Source of the DNA: JANSYP01 sp038751255
GTDB lineage: Bacteria > Pseudomonadota > Alphaproteobacteria > Rhodobacterales > Rhodobacteraceae
Length of the DNA stretch: 14,290 nt
Reading direction: 5' to 3'
Assembly: GCA_038751255.1 (NCBI GenBank)
Contig: JBCDGN010000096.1
Location: 1 to 14,290, forward strand
Shown piece after piece: positions 1-4,916 of the stretch. A program made the translations under genes and the position numbers. Under the pieces are notes generated by a model. That model saw nothing but the letters and a program-made list of their open reading frames with translations, did not search any database and was not told where the DNA came from. Positions within the stretch are counted from its first letter, which is position 1; every line of letters begins with the position of its first letter.

Positions 1-404
1 CCGGTGTGGCGGAAACGCTTGACGCGCTCTGCAGGGCGGGCCATCGGCTTGCGATCTGCACCAATAAGCCCGAAGCGCCAGCGCGGATCATGGCAGAGCA
101 CTTTGATCTCATGAAGTGGATGGACACGCTCGTCGGCGGTGACACGTTGTCAGTCAAGAAACCTGATCCAGCGCCGCTCTTTCATGCCGTTGCGGCGACG
201 GGCGCGGACAAAGTGCTTTATGTTGGAGATAGCGAAACCGACAGCGCCACAGCCGTTGCCGCAAAGATCCCATTTGCGCTCTTCACCGAAGGTTATCGGA
301 AAAACCCAGTGGAGAAGATCCCGCATCAAGTTGCTTTTTCACATTACCACGCGCTGAGGGACCTGGCCGAGGCAGCGTTGGGTCTGCCCAAGCCAGGTCC
401 ATAA
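1..404 (+). CDS. gph: Phosphoglycolate phosphatase-like HAD hydrolase (3' part)
   Basis: The reading frame is already open at the left edge, and the first candidate start (GTG at 6) falls inside the conserved cap/core region, so this is the C-terminal part of a longer gene. Visible HAD motifs are motif II (ICTNKPEAPAR, Thr in the CTNK step), motif III (SVKKPDPAP, Lys in KKPDP) and motif IV (YVGDSETD, acidic pair binding Mg2+). Motif I, carrying the nucleophilic Asp, lies outside the window. The CTNKPEA and GDSETD wording is typical of Gph, which dephosphorylates 2-phosphoglycolate in the cytoplasm, but related HAD phosphatases with other sugar-phosphate substrates cannot be excluded. It is the only + strand gene here. 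Its TAA lies 10 bp from the stop of the convergent yjhX gene, with a small AGCG-CTT-CGCT hairpin across the junction. Confidence 0.85.
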   Translation, partial: GVAETLDALCRAGHRLAICTNKPEAPARIMAEHFDLMKWMDTLVGGDTLSVKKPDPAPLFHAVAATGADKVLYVGDSETDSATAVAAKIPFALFTEGYRKNPVEKIPHQVAFSHYHALRDLAEAALGLPKPGP

Positions 405-414
405 GCGCTTCGCT

Positions 415-672
415 CTAACGGTTGTCCAATTGGGCACGGACGGACACCGCACCTTTACGCGTCAGACGATAGGGCCGACCCTTTTCTGATTTGATGAAGC
501 GGCGCTTCAAAAGCTGCTGGAACACAGCCAGCGTACAATCGGCCAGGACATGGCCATCGCGGGAATGGCAGGTGACGTCTTGGACTTTACCGTTCGCGCC
601 CCGGACAAAGTGGATCGCACCACCTTGGGCGAGCACGTGCAGCACGCGCTGCTCGTGTTTGGAGATGTTCAT
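415..672 (-). CDS. yjhX: YjhX/TopAI family protein (UPF0386)
   Basis: This 85-residue protein has the family's usual length. It matches the E. coli YjhX layout as I remember it: N-terminal MNISKHEQRVLHVLAQGG, a central region with CHSRDG, DCTLAVFQQLLKRRFIKS, then GRPYRLTRKG and the ending VRAQLDNR. The compact, basic, winged-helix-like pattern fits. In E. coli, YjhX (TopAI) is a toxin that inhibits DNA topoisomerase I and is neutralised by the GNAT-type protein YjhQ. No YjhQ-like gene is adjacent: upstream is a 280-bp gap and then a VOC protein, and downstream is the convergent HAD gene. It may therefore be a solitary, possibly chromosomally domesticated, member. The ATG at 672 has only a weak purine stretch (GAGAAA) upstream. 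The leader contains alternative hairpins (see 699-726). Toxic activity is inferred from family membership only. Confidence 0.87.
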   Translation of the reverse strand: MNISKHEQRVLHVLAQGGAIHFVRGANGKVQDVTCHSRDGHVLADCTLAVFQQLLKRRFIKSEKGRPYRLTRKGAVSVRAQLDNR

Positions 673-952
673 GGGGTTTCTCAGAGATAGTTAAGACTGG
701 AGGCCCCTCCGGCTCACGCGCGGAGGAAGCTTTGGTTCCATGAGCCCCAAACAGGGTGCTCAGCCCCGTGATACATTCTCTGACATAAAGTCTCCGACAC
801 TCGCGGTCGCCCGCGATGAGCTTGGGCTAGCATCCCCTTTCAAGCCATGCAAGCTTGGGCGTGTGCTCCTGACCGACCCTTGCGCCTTGGGCGGTGTGAT
901 CGGCAAAGACAGGTTAGTCTTGCATTGCCAAGTTTGCGAGACATCTGGAACG
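673..952. other. 280-bp gap with hairpins and a 9-bp direct repeat
   Basis: I find no convincing gene here. Visible structure: GGAGG-CC-CCTCC (699-710) overlapping CCTCCG (706-711)/CGGAGG (721-726); a TCGCGG-TCGC-CCGCGA hairpin at 801-816; a direct repeat AGCTTGGGC at 819-827 and 852-860 (33 bp apart), with the 8-bp palindrome CAAGCTTG at the second copy. Open frames crossing the region (for example a + strand frame from 740 into the VOC gene) show no recognisable protein. It presumably holds the yjhX promoter and leader and the 3' end of the VOC transcript. Confidence 0.5.
699..726 (-). promoter_or_regulatory. Mutually exclusive hairpins upstream of yjhX
   Basis: In the - strand RNA the segment read from 711 to 706 (CGGAGG) can pair either with the upstream CCTCCG (726-721, 9-nt loop) or with the downstream CCTCC (703-699, very short loop). 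Both sites lie 27-54 nt before the yjhX ATG. An attenuator-like or translational switch is possible. There is no T-run after either hairpin, so a classical intrinsic terminator is not supported. The pairing is seen directly; the function is inference. Confidence 0.25.
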
Positions 953-1342
953 TCAGTCGGTCTTGCCCAGAAAAACAAAGCTCATCTTATTGCCATCAAG
1001 ATCGCGCAAATAAGCGCCATAAAAATCGGGGCCATATTGTGGGCGCGGTCCAGGATCCCCTTCATTCTGACCACCCTTGGACAGACCCATTTCATGCGCC
1101 TTTTGAACCTCAGAGCTGCTCTTGCATTCCAGCCCAACCATGTTGCCGTTGCCGGGCGTTGCGGGCTTATCATTGTAGGGCAACACCACCCAGATCCGTC
1201 CACCACCGCGCAGCTCATAGCAAAAAGCTTCCGGCACATAGTCCGCGATCAATTTGCCACCGATGAGCGGGAGGACAGCATCATAAAAACCGCGGGCTCT
1301 GGGGACATCGTTTGAGCCAAGCATGACATAGTTGAGCGACAT
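953..1342 (-). CDS. VOC-fold (glyoxalase/bleomycin-resistance superfamily) protein
   Basis: This is a 129-residue single-domain VOC protein, the usual size. The N-terminal βαβββ module shows LNYVMLGSNDVPRARGFYDA (residues 3-22), followed by a strand with GGGRIWVVLP. The second module has NMVGLECKS, a helix, and the closing YLRDLDGNKMSFVF near residues 111-124. In metal-dependent members the first strand usually offers His and the last strand Glu (…GNxxEF). Here these places read Asn-Tyr and Ser, so canonical glyoxalase I metal binding looks doubtful and no substrate can be assigned. It is likely cytoplasmic. The start is the ATG at 1342, with a poor Shine-Dalgarno (GAGATCCCC region). It stands alone, 190 bp after moaE and 280 bp before yjhX. 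Confidence 0.85.
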   Translation of the reverse strand: MSLNYVMLGSNDVPRARGFYDAVLPLIGGKLIADYVPEAFCYELRGGGRIWVVLPYNDKPATPGNGNMVGLECKSSSEVQKAHEMGLSKGGQNEGDPGPRPQYGPDFYGAYLRDLDGNKMSFVFLGKTD

Positions 1343-1373
1343 CGCGGGGATCTCTGACTTCTAAACCTATCCT

Positions 1374-1388
1374 TGCGGATACTCCGCA
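1374..1388. repeat. Perfect 6-bp inverted repeat (hairpin)
   Basis: Arms TGCGGA and TCCGCA are separated by TAC. It lies between the moaE stop and the VOC start. It could be part of a transcript end for the pgsA-moaD-moaE unit, but no T-run follows on the - strand, so it is not scored as an intrinsic terminator. Confidence 0.4.
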
Positions 1389-1409
1389 TTTCCCCTTCGA
1401 GCAATCCAG

Positions 1410-1444
1410 CGTCTTGGGCCAACGTCTTGGGCCAGCGTCTCGGG
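1410..1444. repeat. 13-bp tandem repeat, about 2.7 copies
   Basis: Unit CGTCTTGGGCCA(A/G): copy one 1410-1422, copy two 1423-1435 (one change, at the last base), and a degenerate partial third copy (CGTCTCGGG) at 1436-1444. Thirteen is not a multiple of three, which argues against coding. Confidence 0.75.
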
Positions 1445-1532
1445 AATGTCGATCGATAAAAAAGGTATCGTCTGAGCCGAGTTCCAAGTGCTTTCGGAGG
1501 ATCGGGGATCGCAAAGACCTGCTGTCAAGCAC

Positions 1533-1976
1533 CTACCAACGCGTCAGAGCGGCCTCATCTTCGTCTCGCGCCGCGACCCAAACCTCTTCTTCAGAGGTAA
1601 TTTCTTTTTTCCAGAACGGTGCGCGGGATTTCAGCCAATCCATTAGAAATTCTGCCGCCGCGAAAGCATCGGCCCGGTGCCGCGCGGCGGTGGCGACCAT
1701 CATGATCGGCTCATCGGGACGCAAGGACCCAAAGCGGTGGATCACCATCGCACCTGTTAGATTGAACCGTGCAATTGCCTCTTGCCGATAGGCCTCTAGC
1801 GCGCGTTCGGTCATGCCGGGATAGTGCTCAATCTCCATCACCGCCAGATCGCCTGAGGCCACGTCCCGCACCAACCCGGTGAAAGTGACCACTGCCCCGG
1901 CACCGGTTTGGGCGGCAGCGAAGGCGTTTGCCTCATCGCCGAGATCAAAGAGCTCTGATCGGATGCGTGTGCTCAT
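1533..1976 (-). CDS. moaE: Molybdopterin synthase catalytic (large) subunit MoaE
   Basis: This 147-residue protein is the usual MoaE length. With MoaD thiocarboxylate it converts precursor Z (cyclic pyranopterin monophosphate) to molybdopterin in the cytoplasm. Hallmarks are VVTFTGLVRD (about 29-38), MEIEHYPGM (47-55), the HR pair in AARHRADAF (100-101), and LKSRAPFWKKE (115-125). Lys116 and Lys123 correspond to the two essential lysines of E. coli MoaE (K119 and K126). No key residue is missing. The ATG overlaps the moaD TGA by one base (TGATG), so translation is probably coupled. The own Shine-Dalgarno is weak, which fits coupling. It is the last gene of the pgsA-moaD-moaE run. Confidence 0.97.
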   Translation of the reverse strand: MSTRIRSELFDLGDEANAFAAAQTGAGAVVTFTGLVRDVASGDLAVMEIEHYPGMTERALEAYRQEAIARFNLTGAMVIHRFGSLRPDEPIMMVATAARHRADAFAAAEFLMDWLKSRAPFWKKEITSEEEVWVAARDEDEAALTRW

Positions 1977-2224
1977 CAGCCGCCGGTCATTGGGGGGAAA
2001 AAGGCCACTTCGCGCACCCCCGCGAGCGGAGCATCAAAATCAGTCAGCTCTTGGTCTGTGGCCACCCTTAAAGCGCTGAGATCGGCAAAGGCCGCGGCAT
2101 AGCGATCCTCCCGCGCGCGTAACTCAGCCACCAATTCTGCGACCGTCGCCGCGCCGGTTTCCACCTGTTCCCGGGGGACGCCGATCCTTTCTCGGACCCA
2201 GGCGAAGTAAAGCACATCGATCAT
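1976..2224 (-). CDS. moaD: Molybdopterin synthase sulfur carrier subunit MoaD
   Basis: This 82-residue ubiquitin-like protein starts with the β-strand IDVLYFAWVRERIG and ends in FFPPMTGG. The C-terminal Gly-Gly is the site that MoeB adenylates and that then carries the thiocarboxylate donated to precursor Z. Length and ending are typical. The start ATG (2224) overlaps the pgsA stop in an ATGA arrangement, and a strong AGGAGGG lies at the right distance inside the pgsA 3' end, fixing the start. It forms the MoaD2-MoaE2 heterotetramer with the next gene product. Confidence 0.96.
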   Translation of the reverse strand: MIDVLYFAWVRERIGVPREQVETGAATVAELVAELRAREDRYAAAFADLSALRVATDQELTDFDAPLAGVREVAFFPPMTGG

Positions 2225-2889
2225 CCTGTTCCCTCCTGGACATCCTTAAGATAGGGCATCGCCTTGGAAAGATAGTCCCAGCCGGTCAGTGCCGTCAAAA
2301 CCGCCGCGAGCCACAGAAGGGCAAGTCCCAAGAGACCGATCAGCCAACCAGCCTGCCCGCTCCACCATATCCAGCCTGTGCCGGCGGCCATGGCGGTCTC
2401 ATATGCCTCAGCGCTGACTGTGTGATAAAGAACCGCGTGTTCCGATTGGAGCCCCATGCTCAACATCAAGGTCGCGATAGCAACCATTTGCGCTGTGGTT
2501 TTCCACTTCGCCAATTTGGTCACGGCAAGCCGCCCGGCGTCGGCGCCAAGAAACTCCCTAAGGCCAGAGACAAACACCTCGCGCAGCAAGATGACCGCTG
2601 CGGGGATGATCACCCAAGGGCTGAGCCCAGAGGTGCCCATCACCACTGCAAGCGCGGTGATGACCATGGCTTTGTCGGCGATGGGGTCCAGCATGGTGCC
2701 AAACCGGCTTTGCTGGTTCCAGGCCCGCGCCAAGTACCCATCGATCCAATCGGTCAACGCGGCACCGATGAACAGAGCGAGCGCGATCCAATCAGCCTGG
2801 GGACGCACCCAGATCGCAAAAGCAAACGCCACGGCAGGCGCCGCAAAGAGGCGAAGCAGCGTGAGAATGTTGGGCAGGGTCATGGGCAT
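2221..2889 (-). CDS. pgsA: CDP-diacylglycerol-glycerol-3-phosphate 3-phosphatidyltransferase
   Basis: This 222-residue inner-membrane enzyme makes phosphatidylglycerol phosphate from CDP-diacylglycerol and glycerol-3-phosphate, the committed step to phosphatidylglycerol. The CDP-alcohol phosphatidyltransferase signature is complete: Asp47, Asp50-Gly51, Ala54-Arg55, then Gly64, Asp68 and Asp72, with the standard spacing. The N-terminal MTLPNILTLLRL is typical of PgsA, and several hydrophobic segments follow (about 12-28, 33-47, 77-105, 183-205). The start is ATG 2889, preceded by GAGGTAGAGGAG; a second ATG two codons in is also possible. The 248-bp upstream gap suggests its own promoter. It overlaps moaD by 4 bp. 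This pgsA-moaD-moaE order, often after uvrC, is known from other alphaproteobacteria. Confidence 0.96.
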   Translation of the reverse strand: MPMTLPNILTLLRLFAAPAVAFAFAIWVRPQADWIALALFIGAALTDWIDGYLARAWNQQSRFGTMLDPIADKAMVITALAVVMGTSGLSPWVIIPAAVILLREVFVSGLREFLGADAGRLAVTKLAKWKTTAQMVAIATLMLSMGLQSEHAVLYHTVSAEAYETAMAAGTGWIWWSGQAGWLIGLLGLALLWLAAVLTALTGWDYLSKAMPYLKDVQEGTG

Positions 2890-3137
2890 AGGCGCTCCTC
2901 TACCTCGAAGTACGCGAGGCTGAAAGGGCTCTCGTCACGTCTGGACCGCAAAGGCCGCACGTGCAAGCACCGTTTCAGGAAAGGCGTCACGCCTTGAGCC
3001 GCCAGTGAGACCAAGTGCGCCAAGCGTTTTGGGAATGCCACTCTCGCCTCTGGGCCGAGGAGGGCCAAGGTATAAACCCCGGCCCGAGCCTAAGGCGCCG
3101 CCAAGTGCGGCGTCCCTGAAGGGCACTGAGGCATGTT
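2890..3137. other. Hairpin-rich GC intergenic region
   Basis: This 248-bp gap separates the binding-protein stop from pgsA. Dyads: CCTCG (2903-2907)/CGAGG (2915-2919); GTGC-AA-GCAC near 2960-2969 next to the palindrome GCACGTGC; AAGGCG-TCA-CGCCTT near 2981-2995; an imperfect GGGCCGAGG…CCCCGGCCC pairing (about 3053-3086); CGCCGC-CAAGT-GCGGCG (about 3096-3112); CCCT-GA-AGGG just after it. The word CCAAGTGCG occurs twice, near 3011 and 3101. Short frames are open in several phases on both strands, as in GC-rich non-coding repeats, and none is recognisable. It must contain the 3' end of the upstream transcript and probably the pgsA promoter. Confidence 0.5.
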
Positions 3138-4790
3138 TTAGGCGGCCCATCCCAACTTGTAGACATGGATCTCAAAGGCGGGGTGCGCCTCGGCTCCAAC
3201 CACGCCTGGCTTCACATGGCGGAAGACTGACCGCCAATAGGGCTGAATGATCACCCCTTCTTGCTGCATGAGTGTCTCGATCTTGGCCATCACCTCGCGG
3301 CGTTGATCGGCATCTGCAATGGTGAGCGCCTCGTCAAGCAAGCTGTCGAATTCCGGGTTTTTGAAGCCACTTTCATTCCATGTCGCAGTGCTGCGATAGG
3401 CGAGGTTAAGCGCCTGCACACCAAGCGGGCGATGTCCCCAGTCAGTCGTGCTAAACGGATACTTTGTCCAGTTGTTCCAAAACGTGCTGCCTGGGATCAC
3501 GGTGCGGGTGACATCGAAGCCCGCATCCCTAAGCTGCGCGGCCGCAGCATCCGCGGTCTCGCGACGCCAGCCATCGTCGATACTGATCAACTCATGCGTG
3601 ATATCGGCAAAGCCTGCCTCTACTGCCAGATCTCTTGCGGCGGCAGGATCATAGGGCACCGGCGGGAGAGGTGCGTATTCAGGATGGATCGGGGCCACAT
3701 GAGTGTCTTCGGCGACCGTTCCCAAATCGGAGTAACCCAGCTCCAGCAGAACAGCATTGTCCACCGCCATGGCCAATGCCCGGCGCATCCTGGCATCTTC
3801 GTAGGGTTTTTGGCCATTGACGTCAGAATCCTGCCGCGTCCGGATCACCACCGTGCCCGCGGTCACAGCCTCGGAAAGCTCCCAGCCGATATCGCTGATG
3901 ATCGCAATGAAATCGCCTTGGGTTTCATAGACCATGTCGACCTCATCGGCATCCACAGCAGACAGCCATGCCGCAGGATCAGCACCGTAATCGATGAACT
4001 CAATCCGATCGAGCGCGGCGCCTTCGCCCCACCAAGCATGGTCATGGTTGCGCAGCAACTCAGCACCGACGCCCACCTCGTAGTTCCCGGGCAAATAGGG
4101 GCCAGTACCAATAGGATCTGCCAAAGGATCGCCTGAGAAAGCACGGTGCACCACTGCGGCAGGATAGTCCGAGACATTTGCGATCACGGCAATGTCGGGA
4201 CTGTTCAATGTCAGTTTCACCGTAAGCGGGTCGATGGCCTCTATGGCGCCATCGCGGGCTCGGCCGGTTTCGGGGTCGATCAGCGCCTCGAACCGGGCGG
4301 CCATCGCATTGCCCTCGACATTGCGATCGCACCAACGGGTGAAGTTGAACACCACATCCTCGGCCGTAAAGGCATCGCCATTGTTCCAAGTCACCCCAGG
4401 CCGCAAGCGCAGGATGTATTCGCTGGCGTCTTCATTGGCTTCCCAGGCCTCCAAAAGCTGAGGTCTGAAACTGCCATCGCGGTCGTACTCGACCAGATAT
4501 TCCAGCCAACCGCGCGTGAAATTGGACATCTGCGGCCAGTCAAAGCTGCGCGGATCTTTCAGCGCCAGCACTTCCATTTGAATACGCAGCTCGCCTCCGG
4601 GCTGGACCGCAGGCTGCGACCGCGCTGCTGGTGCGGCCAGTCCCAAAGCCGCGTAGGCTGCTGCCGCACTCGCGCCGAGCGCCGTGGCACGGGTCAGAAA
4701 CTCCCGCCGGGTCAGCGTGCCAGCAGCGACCTCTGCGGCGTATGCGGGGATGGCGGGGTGCAGGGTGGGTCCTGTCTTGAACTTGGTCAT
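3138..4790 (-). CDS. ABC transporter substrate-binding protein, family 5 (peptide/oligopeptide type), Tat-exported
   Basis: This 550-residue periplasmic binding protein has a twin-arginine signal: a long n-region of about 26 residues, then TRREFL (27-32), an Ala-rich hydrophobic stretch, and a likely cleavage near AARSQ (55-59). The SBP_bac_5 layout is clear: PGGELRIQ at the mature start, LVEYDRDGSFRPQLLEAWE, LRPGVTWNNGDAFTAEDVVFNF, the conserved GTGPY segment and ARMRRALAMAVDN. The C-terminal domain ends in YKLGWAA. The frame is open far upstream into uvrC; I chose ATG 4790 because a CGGAGA Shine-Dalgarno sits about 6 nt before it and the Tat signal follows at once. No permease or ATPase genes are nearby, so it either serves a transporter encoded elsewhere or has become a lone receptor. 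The substrate is not predictable beyond peptide-like or related solutes. Confidence 0.93.
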   Translation of the reverse strand: MTKFKTGPTLHPAIPAYAAEVAAGTLTRREFLTRATALGASAAAAYAALGLAAPAARSQPAVQPGGELRIQMEVLALKDPRSFDWPQMSNFTRGWLEYLVEYDRDGSFRPQLLEAWEANEDASEYILRLRPGVTWNNGDAFTAEDVVFNFTRWCDRNVEGNAMAARFEALIDPETGRARDGAIEAIDPLTVKLTLNSPDIAVIANVSDYPAAVVHRAFSGDPLADPIGTGPYLPGNYEVGVGAELLRNHDHAWWGEGAALDRIEFIDYGADPAAWLSAVDADEVDMVYETQGDFIAIISDIGWELSEAVTAGTVVIRTRQDSDVNGQKPYEDARMRRALAMAVDNAVLLELGYSDLGTVAEDTHVAPIHPEYAPLPPVPYDPAAARDLAVEAGFADITHELISIDDGWRRETADAAAAQLRDAGFDVTRTVIPGSTFWNNWTKYPFSTTDWGHRPLGVQALNLAYRSTATWNESGFKNPEFDSLLDEALTIADADQRREVMAKIETLMQQEGVIIQPYWRSVFRHVKPGVVGAEAHPAFEIHVYKLGWAA

Positions 4791-4867
4791 TTGAAATCTC
4801 CGAACAGGGGTATTGAGGGAAAAGTGATAGCGCCGAAGTCTCGTTTTCTTAATGTCCTCGACAAGAA

Positions 4868-4916
4868 GAGCCAGACGCTGGGTGAGCAGAAAAATCAAGC
4901 TATGCTGCGCTGGCTC
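4868..4916. repeat. 7-bp inverted repeat at the uvrC 3' end
   Basis: GAGCCAG (4868-4874) and CTGGCTC (4910-4916) flank 35 bp, and the right arm overlaps the uvrC stop. A smaller CCAG-ACG-CTGG nests at the left arm. It could fold at the end of the uvrC message, but without a T-run I do not call it a terminator. Confidence 0.3.

Larger units (their letters stand above)
1343..1532. other. Intergenic gap between moaE and the VOC gene
   Basis: This 190-bp gap holds a 13-bp tandem repeat (1410-1444), a perfect TGCGGA-TAC-TCCGCA hairpin (1374-1388) and an 8-bp palindrome TCGATCGA near 1449. A GTG-initiated - strand frame (1532-1281) begins just after the moaE stop and runs into the VOC gene. It has no recognisable domain and no clear ribosome site, so I do not call it a gene. 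Confidence 0.5.

Noticed and set aside
760..978. 72-codon - strand frame overlapping the VOC 3' end
   Set aside because: Out of phase with the VOC gene, low-complexity Ser/Pro/Arg content, no ribosome site.
740..1315. 191-codon + strand frame opposite the VOC gene and its downstream gap
   Set aside because: No recognisable domain, no Shine-Dalgarno, and most of it is antisense to a clear VOC protein.
1281..1532. 83-codon GTG frame directly after moaE
   Set aside because: It crosses an out-of-frame 13-bp tandem repeat and enters the VOC gene in another phase; no domain and no clear ribosome site.
3261..4136. Long (291-codon) + strand frame opposite the binding protein
   Set aside because: Antisense shadow of a well-supported gene in GC-rich DNA; the translation resembles no family. 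The 279-codon frame at 4146-4985 is the same kind of artefact.
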